A DNA stretch of 64,000 nt, taken from the NCBI GenBank assembly GCA_030035585.1, contig CM057460.1, positions 134,648,714 through 134,712,713 of the forward strand, written 5' to 3'. Shown in pieces: positions 11,451 through 23,357 of this stretch. The DNA is from Dugong dugon (Eukaryota; Chordata; Mammalia; Sirenia; Dugongidae). The notes under the pieces were generated by a model. The model made no database searches. It saw only the letters and a list, made by a program, of their open reading frames with translations, and was not told the DNA's origin. A program made the position numbers and the translations under genes. How positions within the stretch are numbered: the stretch's first letter is position 1; every line of letters begins with the position of its first letter.

Positions 11451-12138
11451 TTTTTTTTAATTGTACTTCAGATGAAGACTTACAGAACAAATAGTTTCTC
11501 ATGAAACAGTAGTACGCATATTGTTCTATGACATTGGTTAGCAACCCCACAACATGTCAACCCTCTCCCTTCTAGACCTCTTATTTTTTTTTTGGTGAAA
11601 ATACACATAGCCAAAGATACACCATTTCAAAAATTTCTACATGCACCATTCAGTGACATCGACTACGCTCTTCCAATTGTGCTGCTATTCTCACCTTAGA
11701 TGAAGGCTTACAGAACAAAATAGTTTCTCATTTAACAGTTAGTACACATGTTGCCCTATGACAATGGTTCACAACCTCACAACACATCCACACTATCCTT
11801 ACTCAACCTTGGGTTCCCTATCACCAGCTTCCTTGTCCTCTTCTGCCTTCTGGCCCTTGTCCCTGGTCTGCTGTATCTCATTGGTCCCATTTGGTTTTAC
11901 GGGGCTGTCCACTCCCAGGCTGAACGGTGAACCTCAGAGATGACCTCACCACTGAGCTAAAAGGGTGTCTAGGGGCCATGCTCTCGGGGTTTCTCCAGTC
12001 TCCTTTAGGCCAGTAAATCTGGTCTGTTTTTTTGTGAGTTAGAATTTTGTTCTACATCCTTCTCCAGCTCTGTCCAGAACCCTCTGCTGTGATCCTGGTC
12101 AGAGCAGTCAGTGGTGGTAGCCGGGCACCACCTAGCTG
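11451..12138 (-). mobile_element. 5'-truncated L1 (3' UTR only), minus strand
   Basis: Reverse complement of the last ~690 bp of the same L1 family as the full-length copy at 52319-60693, including both 3' UTR modules and the internal A-tract (here a T-run near 11585). The insertion starts with a poly(T) on this strand. Perfect 16-bp target duplication 'agaggaaggcactttt' at 11435-11450 and 12139-12154. The 60-61 codon ORFs at 11748-11943 are non-coding L1 text. Confidence 0.95.
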
Positions 12139-12339
12139 AGAGGAAGGCACTTTTAATGGAGCGTCTCTTTCCCCACATTTCTGTCTTAACAAAAAATGAA
12201 AAGCCATCTATCTTGAAAGGAGACGTGAAAACTTTCCCAGTCCTCAGATCTAAAAATGAAATAAGTCCAAATTATTCCCCACAGCACATGCACAAATAGC
12301 CCTACAGGATTTTCACCTACTGTTACTCAGTGTCTGAGT

Positions 12340-12555
12340 GCTGGGGATCTTAACCTGTGTTGGAATTCTAACCCTCAGAACTATAGGATTATAAATTTGT
12401 GTTGTTTTAAGTCACTAAATTTGCGGTAATTTGTTACAGCAGCAATAGAAAACTAATATTGCAGATGTGTGAACAAGGTAAATAATTGTTGTTGGTTTAA
12501 GCCAGTAAGTTTAGAAGTGGTTTGTTCCTCAGCAATAGATAACTGGAACAAGAAA
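12340..12555 (+). repeat. MaLR-type LTR 3' ends, two fragments
   Basis: Two consecutive pieces resemble the end of MLT1-like LTRs: 'ttaagtcactaaatttgcgg' to 'gaaaactaata', then 'ttaagccagtaagttt' to 'agataactgga'. They may be one duplicated or two adjacent insertions. Confidence 0.55.
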
Positions 12556-12624
12556 ATTAAGGCTCAAGGTAAAAAACTCTCCAAGTGACTCAACCAAGTT
12601 TAATCACATGGGCCCTAGTATCCC

Positions 12625-12653
12625 TTTTTTTTTTTTTTTTTTTTCTTTTTTTT
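12625..12653. repeat. Poly(T) tract
   Basis: Twenty Ts, one C, then eight Ts. Could be the remnant tail of a minus-strand retroelement, but no recognisable element adjoins it. Confidence 0.9.
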
Positions 12654-13058
12654 CACTGTGAAAATTCTCAAATGCCTCTACTGCCAAAACTTCACCAGCC
12701 CTTTCCTCCTCTAGACTCCCTGGGTATCACTTGTTTTTGTGCCACTCCCTGAATCTGCTTTCCCAGAGGTCTCTACTGCTCTCCCTTGTGCTAAACCAAG
12801 GGCTCATTCTCAGTACATGTTGTTGCTGCCCACCACTTCTCTTTCTTTCCCCAAGAAGAGGTTCTTACACCATTACTTAAAGGTCAACATATTTAAATCC
12901 AAACTTATCATTTCTTATAAACGATGACTATTAAAAAAGTTAGTAGTACGTAAGAGAAAAGCTAATGACTTCTTAGTAAGGCCATTGAACATTTTTATGA
13001 ATATATAGGCCTTTTTCTTTTTTTAACCTATTTGAGGAAGCTTTATAGTCTGACTTCA

Positions 13059-13752
13059 GTATGGATTACACCTCAAAGAAAACAAAAATCCTCACAACTG
13101 GACCAATAAGCAACACCATGATAAATGGAGAAAAGATTGAAGTTGTCAAGAATTTCATTTTACCTGGATCCACAATCAACACTCATGGAGGCAGCAGTCA
13201 AGAAATCAAACGGCATATTGCATCGGGCAAACCTGCTGCAAAAGACCTCTTTAAAGTGTGAAAAAGCAAAGATGTCACTTTGAGGACTAAGGTGCCCCTG
13301 ACCCAAGCCATGCTATTTTCAATGGCCTCATATGCATGTGAAAGCTGAGCAACGAATAGGGAAGACCAAAGATGAATTGATGCCTTAGAATTATGGTATT
13401 GGGGAAGAATACTGAATATACCACGGACTGCCAAAGGAACGAACAAATCTGTCTTGGAAGAAGTACAGCCATAATGTTCATAAGAAGCGAGGATGGTGAG
13501 GCTTTGCCTTACATACTTTGGGCATGTTATCAGGAGGGACCAGTCGCTGGAGAATGACATCACGCTTGGAAAAGTGGAGGGTCACCAAAAAAGAGGAAGA
13601 CCCTCAATGAGATGGATTGACATAGTGGCTGCAACAATGAGCTTAAGCATGACAATGATTGTGAGGATGGCACAGGACGAAACCGGGCAGTGTTTCATTC
13701 TGTTGTGCATAGGGGTTGGTATGAGTTGGAACCAACTCGGTAACAACAACAT
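13059..13752 (+). mobile_element. 5'-truncated RTE LINE, 3' end
   Basis: Collinear with the 3' ends of the RTE copies at 15820-19327 and 61684-63570, ending in 'ggtaacaacaac'. Translation contains RT C-terminal text such as 'TKILTTGPISNTMINGEKIE', but stops and shifts break it. The tail resembles the AfroSINE tail ('atgagt...ccaactcgg'). Confidence 0.85.
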
Positions 13753-14697
13753 GGTTAGGTATCTTTTTTCAGTGGAGTCATAAATGACCTTTTTAAAGTG
13801 AAAATAGTTATCCTGATGAGAATTATGTTTTATCTAGCAATTAAGTTTTACAGTACAGCTATTTTAATCAGCTTAAATAACACTCTCCACTGGTCATTAT
13901 ACTACCAAACAAAAAGAGTTACATTTTTCAGACTGGGATGAGATGACTTAAATTCCTCAAAGAGGACTTTTATAGTAAGTCCTCCCAAAAAAATGTCCAA
14001 ATAAAGTAACACTTGATTTTATAATTAGATGATTTTCATTTACTCCTCCCCATTTGTTGAGAACCACCTCCTGATAGTTTTGAAGACCCACAGTCTTTGC
14101 ATAATTTAAAGAAAATCAATTTCTCCTGAGTAAAACCAGTGAGAACAGCTTCAGATCCCAGAGAAATTCACTCTGGTCTACCGTCCCAAACACAGCTTAA
14201 ATGGAACCATATTCCACTTTGTTGTTGTTGTTGTTAGGTGCTGTCGAGCTGATTTTGATTAGGGTACCATAAATTAAGCAGCATTTTGACTTACACCTTT
14301 AAATCCCCATGAGACTCCTAAAAGTCAGAAGAGATGCCAGGTGAAATATAATGTATCACATGGTACTATTTGTTTAAAAGAGCCACATAATTTTTGAATG
14401 CTTGTAAATGTTACTCAAATACTGAGCAAGCATGAATGTACTTCCCCTGTAAACTCAGTCTTAGCTGGACTCTTTGTGTTCCTATTTCAGTTTAACTGAA
14501 TGAGGATAATTAACACAGTGTCCATCGAGAATCAAACAAAAGGAAGAGTTGAAACTAAGTTTCATTAGGAAAGTCAAAAGAAGAAAATGGTGCTCCAAGA
14601 ACAGGTGGAAAAAACCTACAAATATCTAAGGATGTCAGCATCATTGGGTGGCAGGGAGTGACCAGACTTTGTTTTCCTGGAGGCTGCTCATCAGAAA
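13753..14697. other. Unassigned DNA with one short RTE-like tail piece
   Basis: Mostly nothing recognisable. At 14219-14262 a GTT repeat followed by 'aggtgctgtcgagctgattt' is the reverse complement of an RTE or AfroSINE tail. Confidence 0.5.
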
Positions 14698-14805
14698 TAG
14701 AGTAGAACTGCCCCATAGGGTTTCCAAGGCTGTAATCTTTACGGGAGCAGACTGCCACATCTTTCTCCCCTAAGCGGTGGCACCATTGTGTCACCAGGGC
14801 TCCCT
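14698..14805 (-). mobile_element. AfroSINE, long type B, tail missing
   Basis: Has the type B middle ('gcagactgccacatctttct') and the head ('caccagggctccct') but lacks the RTE-like tail. The 110-codon ORF on the minus strand here is read through the SINE and is not a gene. Confidence 0.8.
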
Positions 14806-15819
14806 GAGTTAAGGATACGCACTTCCAAAATGAGCATTTAAAATGTGAGAAATCAGAGTTTCCTTTCCCAGTGTTTTCACAAAACATGAAATAAAACCTT
14901 AATGTACATAAAAGGCTTTCTCTGAAGAAATGGCTGGAAATATTTAAAGCAAAATACTAACATTTAACTATTTCTGATCCTAAGAAGTAAAATATTTTAA
15001 CAGCTTCCCTTATTTAGGAAATATAATATGTTGTAGGTGATGTGTTAGAGGAGGAGGGGGAAAAATCCACCCACATAACCAGATCTGGCTGCGGAATAAT
15101 TTCTGGAATTGTAGACAATTATTGTATATATTCTTAGCCATGATTTTAGATGACCTTATAGCATTGGGAATTGCACCATTTTACAGCCCAGAAGTGATTA
15201 TATAAAATTGTGTTAAGGTGATTATAATAAGAACTATATAGGCAGTAATGTTTGCTGCTTTGCAAAACATTTAGCCCAGGAGACTCTTTAAAGCTGAATG
15301 GAACGGAAAATGCTGGTAGTCATATTAGACCTGCTGCTCAAGTAAAAGTCAGCACTCATTGGCAACCATGACCTAGCACCATTTTCTCTGAATCTCACAT
15401 CTCATTCACCATTCGACACCAGAGTAGCCAGTTATGTCCTTGAAAAATATAAAACAGATTAGTTATTTAGTATCATGTCCTAAACTCTCCCCCACTGCAC
15501 CGCCAAGCCATTTTAATTTAAAATGTTCTGTTTGAAGACAGTGATTCTTAATTCATTTAGGCAGATAAATGCAAGAGACAAAAAAAAAATAATAATAATA
15601 GTTTTAAAGTGACCTTTTAGACTAATATTAAAACAAATTTAGTAGGAACTCTGTCTCTTAATTCAACCTACATGAAACTTCCAAGTTTTCAAGCACTTTT
15701 CAATCAAATAATTAGTTCTTTGTAATTTTTCTAGGTTTGTCATTAAGAAACCCATAAAAAGGGCATTTATCATGCTCTTCCTTGTATAAAGGGTATTTCA
15801 GTGAATCCATACAGCTGAT
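14806..15819. other. Unassigned non-coding DNA
   Basis: AT-rich, with an AAT run at 15585-15600. No family recognised. Confidence 0.4.
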
Positions 15820-17343
15820 ACGGAAGAAATGATGGAGTAAAAGGGCCAAACAGAAGATTTCAAAGGGCACCTCGAGAAGACGAAGTATTATAATAAAACG
15901 TGCAAAGACCTAGAGTTAGAAAACCAAAAGGGAAGAACAGGCTCAGCATTTCTCAAGCTGAAAGAACCAAAGAAAAAATTCAGGCCTCAAGTTGCAATAT
16001 TGAAGGATTCTGTGGGCAGTGGTTAAAGCGATCAACTATTAACTGGAAAGTTGGCGGTTCAAAACCACCAGCAGCTCTGGCTCTGCAGGAGAGAGACGTG
16101 GCAGTCTGCTTCCGTAGAGATTTACAGCCTTGGAAACCCTATGGGGTTGCTATGTGTCAGAATCGACTCCATGGCAGTGGGTTTTGGTTTATGGGCAAAA
16201 TACTGAACGACACAGGAAGAATCAAAAGAAGGTGGAAGGAATATACAGACTCACTGTCCCGAAAAGAATTGGCCGAGGTTCAATCATCTCAGGTGGTAGC
16301 ATATAATCAAGAACCAATCTTACTGAAGGAAGAAGTCCAAGCTGCACTAGAAGGCGCTGGCAAAAAACAGTGCTCCAGGAATTGACAGAGTATCAACTGA
16401 GATGTTTCACCAAACGAATGCGAGGCTGGAAGCACTCACTCCTCTATGCCAAGAAATTTGAAAGACAGTTACCTGGCCAACTGACTGGAAAAGATCCATA
16501 TTTATGCTTATTCCATAGGAAGGTGATCCAACCAAATGTGAAAATTATCAAACAATATCATTAACATCACATGCAATCAAAATTTTGCTGAGGATAATTC
16601 AAAAGTGGCTGCAGATGTATATCAACAGGGAACTTCCAGAAATTCAAGCTGGATTCAGGAGAGGGCATGGAACAAGGGATATCATTGCTGATGTCAGATG
16701 GATCTTGGCTGAAAGCAGAGAATACCAGAAAGATGTTTACCTGTGTTTTATTGACTACACAAAGGCACTGGATTGTGTGGATCATAAGAAATTATGAATA
16801 ACATTGCAAAGAATGGGAGTTCCAGAACGCTTAATTGTGCCCATTCAGAACCTGTACATAGACTAAGCGACAGTAATTCGAACAGAAGGGGATACTGCAT
16901 GGTTTAAAATCAGGAAAGAAGTGCATCAGGGTTGTATCCTTTCACCATACTTATTCAATGTGTATGTGAAATAATCCGAGAAGCTGGTCTGTATGAAGAA
17001 GAACACGGCATCAGGATTGGAGGAAGACTTGTTAATAACCCGCAATATGCAGATGACACAACCTTGATTGCCCAAAGTGAAGACAACTTGAAGCACTTAC
17101 TAATGAAGATCAAAGACTACAACCTTCAGTGTGGATTACACCTCAACATAAAGAAAGCAAAAATCCTTACAATTGGGCCAATAAACAACAGCATGATAAA
17201 TGGCAAGTAATTGAAGTTGTCAAAGACTTCATTTTACTTGAATCCACAATCAACACCCATGGAAGCAGCAGTCAAGAAATCAAACAACATATTGCACTGA
17301 GCAAATCTGCTCCCAAAGACCTCTTTAATGTGCTAAAAAGCAA
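15820..17343 (+). pseudogene. RTE LINE copy B, 5' part of reverse transcriptase region
   Basis: RTE-clade LINE (endonuclease and RT type). Only the RT half is present. Frame pieces show the RT palm: 'QAGFRRGHGTRDII' and motif A 'FIDYTKALDCVDH' at 16585-16797, and the catalytic 'YADD' at 17046-17057 in another frame (16932-17210). A TGA ends the first piece where other copies have tryptophan, and a frameshift separates the two. An AfroSINE sits at 16017-16189. The copy is cut by the L1 insertion at 17344-18834 and resumes at 18835. Not functional. Confidence 0.9.
16017..16189 (+). mobile_element. AfroSINE nested in RTE, long type B
   Basis: 5'-truncated SINE ('gcagtggttaaagcg' start) with the type B middle ('ggcagtctgcttccgtagag'). 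It splits the RTE sequence. Short flanking similarity 'tgtgggc'/'tatgggc' may be the target duplication. It puts an in-frame 161-codon ORF across SINE and RTE, which is accidental. Confidence 0.85.
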
Positions 17344-17867
17344 CTAATGGCGCCCGGCTATCACTACTGACTGTTCTGATCAGGGCCACAATAGATGAGC
17401 CCTGATAGAATGGGAGAAAAACACTGAACAGAAGGCAAATTCTTAAAAAGTCCAGACTTGCTGGACCAGTTGAGATCAGCGGACTCCCTGAGACTATTGC
17501 CCTGAGATACTCTTTAAATCTTGAACAGAAACTATCTCCAGAGATCACTTTTTAGCGAAATAACAAGAGTGGCAGATAAAATAAAAGATACTACCCATGA
17601 GTACAGTGACCTATCAAAAGAAAACTTTATGATACCAAAATGTCAATAATTACTCTAAAGCAAAGATGAGAAGATAAGAGGGTGGGGAAACTAGAGTACC
17701 AGAAACAGGACAAGCAGAATGCAATGAAAGAGAGTGTTGACTCATTATGAAAAATGTAACTAATGTCACTGAACAAATTGTATAAAAATTGTCAAATGGG
17801 AACCTAATTTACCGGTAAACTTTCACCAAAAACACAATAAAATATTATTTAGAAGAAAGAAGAAAGT

Positions 17868-18090
17868 GCACTAGCTTTAGCATCAGGCAGGCCTGCGTTT
17901 TAATCCTGGCTCTGATCCTCACTAGCCTCAGGCCCAAGGGCAGGCAACTCAAACTCTTTGAGTCTCAGTTTCCCCATAAGAAAAGAGGAACTGAAAGTGC
18001 CCATTTCACAGAGTTGTTGCAACAATTCAATAGGATAATGCATGTAAAAGTAGACCTAACATAGTTCCAGGTACAATACTTCTTTTAAAA
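17868..18090 (+). repeat. MIR SINE inside the L1 transduction
   Basis: 'tcctggctctgatcctcact' followed by 'gagtctcagtttccccata' and 'ttgttgcaacaattcaatag' follow MIR from tRNA-like head through core to tail. MIR stopped moving long before Afrotheria arose, so it cannot have inserted into an afrotherian RTE by itself. Confidence 0.85.
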
Positions 18091-18378
18091 TGTTAGTTTT
18101 TCTTTCTCACTTTCTCTAGGTATATATGGAAGGAAATTGTGTATATATATACAACCTAAGTCTGTGGTTCCCTATACCCACTCAGAATAGTAACCAGAGA
18201 AGCCCTGAAGATGAGTGCCTCAGCTTGGATACCATGACTCACCTTCTCACTTTGCAAAGTGCTGTGGAATCTTGGAGCAGGAGAAGACCTTAGAAGTTGT
18301 CTAGTCCAACCTCATTGCTTGGGTTCCTTCCAGAACATCTTTTTGCTTACATGCCTCTGATAATGGGTTTCTTCCACC

Positions 18379-18763
18379 ACCCATCTGTCAGTTTGTTGTA
18401 CTGTGGTGGCTTGTGTGTTGCTGTGATGCTGGAAGCTATGTTACCAGTATTTCAAATACCAGCAGGATCACCCATGGTGGATAGGTTTCAGCAGAGCTTC
18501 CAGACTAAGACAGAATAGGAAGAAAGGTGTGGTGATCTACTTCTGAAAATTAACCAATGAAAACCCAATGGAGCACAACAGAACATTGTCTGATATAGTG
18601 CTGGAAGATGAACGCCCTAGGTTGGAAGGCACTGAAAATACATAGTGCTCACAACAGTGGATACTAGCAATCACGGAGATGGCACAGGACTGGGCAATAT
18701 TTCATTCTATTGTATGTGGGTTCACCATGAGTCAGAGCCGAATGAACAGCAACTAACAATAAC
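18379..18763 (+). mobile_element. Short non-autonomous RTE derivative, copy 1
   Basis: About 385 bp, collinear with 43841-44226. It ends in the RTE 3' tail ('ccatgagtcagagccg' then 'aactaacaataaca'). Its first ~270 bp matches, as far as I recall, the start of the RTE, joined directly to the 3' end with the coding region missing. I infer an internally deleted derivative moved by RTE. No ORF. Confidence 0.65.
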
Positions 18764-18834
18764 ACATAATCTTGTTCATTCCATTTTCTAATGGTATTAA
18801 ACTCTTCTCTGTTTTGAACCCCCCAAAAAAATAA

Positions 18835-19327
18835 GTGCTAAAAAGCAAAGATGTCACTTTGATGACTAAGGTGCTCCTGACCCAAGCCATGGTATTTTCA
18901 ATCACCTCATGTGCATGCAAAAGTTGGACAATGAAAAATGAATGAAGAATTAACACATCTGAATTGCAGTGTTGTTAAACAATATTGAATGTGCCACGGA
19001 CTGCCAGAAGAATGAACAAACCTGTCTTGGAGGAAGTACAGCCAGAATACTCCTTAGAAGCAAAGGATGGCAAGACTTCATCTCATGTACTTTGGACATG
19101 TTATCAGAAGGGACCAGTCCTAGAAAAGGACATCATGCTCAGTAAAGTAGAGGATCAGCAAAAAAGAGGAAGATTCTCAACAATATGGATTGACACTGTG
19201 GCTGCAACAATGGGCTCAAAACACAGCAACAACTGTGAGGACGATGCAAGACAGAGAAAAATTTCACTGTGTTGTACACAGGGTCACTATGAGTCAGAAC
19301 CGACTCAAGGGTACCTAACAACACCAT
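18835..19327 (+). pseudogene. RTE LINE copy B, 3' part
   Basis: Continues the RTE after the L1 insertion from exactly the same point ('gtgctaaaaagcaaagatgt') to a terminal 'cctaacaacacca'. A 114-codon ORF (18985-19329) covers the C-terminal region but does not join in frame to the RT motif pieces. Confidence 0.85.
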
Positions 19328-19339
19328 AGAGTTGATGAA

Positions 19340-19655
19340 GGGACATTTTCCTTTATAGAAGAATACCAGCTAATAAATACAGAAGAAATGATATGCAACC
19401 CCTAATCAAACAGTGAATCTAGTTAATGATCACCAGTGGCTGCTAATAACAGGAGAAATGTTCGTGGGGAACATTAAAATGGATGGATACAGTTGACAAC
19501 ACCTGAACCTACTGATAATCTTAACATCATTAAAAGTGGGTCAAATTAATCAACATCACTGAGTTGTACATGTAGAAACTGTTGAATTGGTGTATGTTTT
19601 ACTGTGTACATTCTCAATAACCATGACAAAATGAATACATTTTTTAAAAAGGTAA
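19340..19655 (+). repeat. L1 3' UTR fragment
   Basis: Ends with 'gttgaattggtgtatgtttt' and an A-rich tail, the same 3' terminus as the insertion at 7151-7247. Confidence 0.6.
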
Positions 19656-19900
19656 CAGAAATATTAACATTAAGAAGAAAAAATATGTATTATGCAGCTA
19701 TCAGCTAAAACAAAGTTGGCAATGCTATTTTAATATTAGACAAAGTAAACTTTAAGGTGATAAATATTACTAGAGCTAAAGAAAAAAATATTTCAAAATT
19801 ATAAGGGATCAATTTGGAAATAGATAGTGGTGATGGTTGTAAAAAATGTTGAAATGTCAAATAGTTTGTCATATACACTTTTACCAGAATTAAAAAAATG
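19656..19900 (+). repeat. Old L1 ORF2 (endonuclease region) fragment
   Basis: 'gcaatgctattttaatatta' followed by 'gacaaagtaaactttaaggt' is typical of the L1 endonuclease region (protein ISDKVDFK type). Heavily decayed. Confidence 0.5.
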
Positions 19901-19945
19901 GTAATAATAAAAAAAGTGGGTCAGATTATGTGATAAAATGGTATA

Positions 19946-20444
19946 TTGGTTATTTACTGCTGCATAACGAATTACTCCAAAACCTAGTGGCTTAAAATAA
20001 CAGTAAACATTTATCTTCTCACACAGTTTCTCTGGATCAGGATTTAGTAGTGGTTTAGCTGGGTAGTTCTGGCTCGAGAAATCTCATGAGGTTGCCATCA
20101 AGGTTACAGTTATCTGAGTGCCTGACTGGGGCTGGAGGATCCGCTTCCAAGATCGCTCACTCACATGACTGTTGCCAGGAGTCCTCGATTCCTTGACGCA
20201 TGGGCCTTTCCATAGAATCACTTGAGTTTGCAGCTGACCTGACAGCCAGCTTTCTCCAATTAAGTGATTCAAGAGGGAGAGAAGAAGCTGCAACGTCTTT
20301 TATGACTTAGTGGCATATCATTTCTGCTATATCCTATTGGTGCTCAGCTCAGTCCTCCTATTCAACGTAAGAAGGGACTACACAAGGGTATGAATACAAG
20401 AAAGGAAGGATCATTGGGGGCCTTCTTGGAGGCTGGCTACCACA
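19946..20444 (+). mobile_element. Solo LTR, ERV type B
   Basis: Starts with 'ttggttatttactgctgcat' and ends with 'ggaggctggctaccaca' (TG...CA family). Its order of blocks ('tcatgaggttgccatcaagg', 'gatcgctcactcacatgact', 'gggactacacaagggtatga') is repeated in the split copy at 31398-32285. No internal genes adjoin it. Target duplication not resolved. Confidence 0.7.
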
Positions 20445-22615
20445 AATGGGAAGCAATTCTATAAAGTATCTTTGCCCCTTTCCCCGTAAAACCATTCCAC
20501 AATCTAATCAAAACTCTAACTACCAATTCACAGTTAATGGAGGAGGGATAAGGAACAAATTAAACATAACCACAGGAAGCAACCAGCCAATTACAGAATG
20601 TGGGACAATTTAAAGAACAAGACCTAATTTCTTCAGTCAATAAATGATAGGCAGAAAAGGTGAGTAGATCGTTACAGATTTAAAAAGACTTAAGACACAT
20701 AACAACAAAAGGTAATGTGGTTCTGCTTGGATCAGATTCAAACAAACCAACTGTAAAGAGTGGAAAACCAAAGACTTTTTTTGTGCAGTGGGGAATATAT
20801 CAAGGACTGGGTATTAGATGATATTAAGAAATTCTTGTGAAGCATGTTCAGTAGGATAATGCCATTGTGTGTCATTAATGTCATTATATCTTATATGCTG
20901 AAGTATTTACAGTTGAAATATTATGACATTTTAGATTTGCTTTCAAATAATCTAACAAAAATTTGGAGGGATAGCTGAAACAAGATTGGCAAAAAGTTGA
21001 AACTAGTGGGAGTTCACATTATTTCTCTCTGGTTCTGAATGTTTGAAAAATCTCCACAGTTTTAAGTCGCTGCAAGTCTGGGTTTAGTTATAGCAGCTAG
21101 CATTACCTTAGTAATATAGTACCCAAAGAGCCACTACAGGATTTTTAGCCAGATTAGCGATGAGGGAGGTTCTGCAGTTGTGGTTAGAGTGATATGTCCA
21201 CGTGGCAGGACAGAAGATAGGCTGGAATGCAAAGGAAGGGTGTGGGGGAGGTCAAATGTCAGTTTGGAATCAATTGCAAAACATCTGCACTTTGTGGAGA
21301 TAATGGTCTTTTCTAGAAAGTGGCAGTAAGACTAGAAAGGAAGGAAAATCCTAAACTGGTGGATGGCCAAATCCTATGATTATCTACAGTTGTTTCCTGT
21401 CAAATCACCACAATTTCCTGTGTATTTAACTTCCCTTTTTGGGGTAATGCTTATTCTTGCCTTTGAGTAAATCTCTTATCATTTCAACTCAATTTTCCCT
21501 AAACTTTATACAAGTTTTTGATAGGTTTAGGGTATAAAATTTGTTTCCAAGTGTACTGGGGGAGACAGGGCAAGGAGAGGTGACAAAAGTTGATTTTACT
21601 CTTACTTTTCCATCTGTATTTCTCAGAGAACTATTGTGGCAATAAATATTTATTTTTAAAGTGTGTGATGCATACTGGAAAACGTGGAAAAAGCCACTGA
21701 GTAAATATCAGGTGATAATTATCATAAGGCTAACTCAGAGGTCACAAAAGAAGACTAAAAAAGACTTTAATTTCTTATAACTATTTTTAATCCTTACTAT
21801 TAGAAGTGTTTGTATTTGGCTTGAATGAAAGGGCTCAGTTAGAGCTGACTTCAGAAGGTTGTTTAAAATGTTTATGTCTTCTCAGGCCTTTCCTGGATGG
21901 AAACATTAGCAAGCTCCTCTAAATTAATCACGCGGAGGAAAGAAACATTGTATTAAGGAGTGGAAAGTCCCAGAATCAAATCATCATAGAAATCGTCTTA
22001 TCAAAACCTTGCTACTAATGGGTTGCATTTTATCACAAAATGGAATGGAGTTTCCTAGCTATTCATGGCTCAGAAAGAGAATCAGTCTTGTTGGTCAGCC
22101 TCGGGTGGGATTTATTATTGGAAGTGGTGGGCAGGAAAGAGGAAAGGTAGCAAAATTCAGTTTCCATAACCGAAATAAAGTTAATTACATGACCAAATGT
22201 TCGCGAACATGTAAAAGCACTTCATTGTGTATAAATGCTTTTGTTTGGGAATTTGTTTTAATTACTTTCTATACCTTCTACATACATAAGGGTATCTCAA
22301 TAATTTCAAATAAAGGAGTCAAAAGCTGGGCCTACGTGAAAATAAAAAAAAAAAATTAGTTGTGAAATTTAAAATTCTGTCAAAGTGATCACTTGGGCTT
22401 ATATGGAACCATGAAACCTGATTAAACCATGGTGTTCAATAAGGAAGTGCTTAGTTAAGAAACATGTTTTTCTTACCAAAGGGGCCCTGTTTCCTAACCC
22501 CATAGTGAGCTACGTTATGTGTGCCCATGGGAGATCAGTGCTTTTATCTGTGTCCTCTCTGGGCTGAGGAGTGGGGGCAATGAAACGAGTATTGCAACTG
22601 CTGTCTAATCCCTCA
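20445..22615. other. Unassigned non-coding DNA
   Basis: Two kilobases without a recognisable repeat. The longest ORF (116 codons, 22009-22359, ending in a lysine run) has no domain, no splice context and no match I know. Confidence 0.45.
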
Positions 22616-22785
22616 TCGTTTCTAAAGTGGTCCCTGGACTGGCAGATTCCGCACTACCTGGGCGCTTATTAGAAATGCAGAATTTCAGGCCCAACACCAG
22701 ACCTACTGAATCATAATCTGCATTTTAACAGGATCCCCAGGTGATTTGTAAGCATAGCACATTTTAGAAACACCCCTCTAGGATA
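22616..22785. mobile_element. MER5A-like hAT DNA transposon remnant
   Basis: 'agaaatgcagaatttcaggc' and 'gacctactgaatcataatct' with matching ends ('tctaaagtggtccctgg' ... 'cattttagaaacacc') follow the MER5A consensus. Non-autonomous and old. Confidence 0.7.
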
Positions 22786-22959
22786 CACAAGAATTACTTC
22801 AGATTCCATTTCTCACTTTTCACTTCAAATCTTACCTATTTGATGTTTCCATCTCTGTCTTTGAGATGTTTCCTCCTTGACTGCTTGTTCTCCAGCCTAA
22901 GGCAGGTGCTCTCCCATACTTGGCCCAGGCTTTCAGGTTATCATATCCAGCCCAGACCT

Positions 22960-23078
22960 CAGCACTTCAGGTTATGAACCCCTTGAGGGCAGGGAGTAGG
23001 TCTGAATCATAGCTACATACATTTTAGTACCTGACACATGGTAGAAACCCAATAACTATTCGATGAATGAATAAAATA
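22960..23078 (+). repeat. L2 LINE 3' end
   Basis: 'ccttgagggcagggagtagg' ... 'cctgacacatggtagaaacc' ... 'gatgaatgaataaa' is the L2 3' terminus. Confidence 0.75.
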
Positions 23079-23082
23079 GATG

Positions 23083-23270
23083 GCAAAGAACATGGGCTTT
23101 GGTATAAAATAGAGTTATGAAGCCTGACTCCTCCACTTACTGGTTGTGACCTTGAATAAACTACTTAACTTCTATGAACCTCACTAAAATGGGAATCATA
23201 ATACCTATCTCAAGAATTCTCGTGAGGACTAAATGAAATTAAATGTACCTGGTATAATGTACACATTCCA
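23083..23270 (+). repeat. MIR SINE
   Basis: 'gactcctccacttactggtt', then 'cttaacttctatgaacctca', then 'ctcgtgaggactaaatgaaa' follow MIR in order. Confidence 0.75.
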
Positions 23271-23357
23271 TTGTAAGGGTTCTATTTTTTTAGTTTTGTG
23301 GAATTTTTTTTGTTTGATCTTTTGTTTAATATATTAACAAACTACCACTCACCACTA

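Larger units (their letters stand above)
17344..18834 (+). mobile_element. L1 3' end with about 960 bp of 3'-transduced DNA
   Basis: A 14-bp perfect target duplication 'gtgctaaaaagcaa' at 17330-17343 and 18835-18848 brackets the whole segment, inside RTE copy B. Its first ~525 bp (17344-17868) is a 5'-truncated L1 3' UTR ending with 'aataaaatattattt'. The rest is not L1: a MIR (17868-18090), unassigned DNA, and a short RTE derivative (18379-18763). It ends with an ATTAAA signal at 18796-18801 and an A-run at 18825-18830 just before the duplication. This is the layout of an L1 whose transcript read through to a downstream poly(A) site. Confidence 0.8.

Noticed and set aside
15900..16385. 161-codon ORF as a gene
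   Set aside because: It reads from RTE through a nested AfroSINE and back into RTE.
22009..22359. 116-codon ORF
   Set aside because: No domain, no Kozak or splice context, ends in an A-run.
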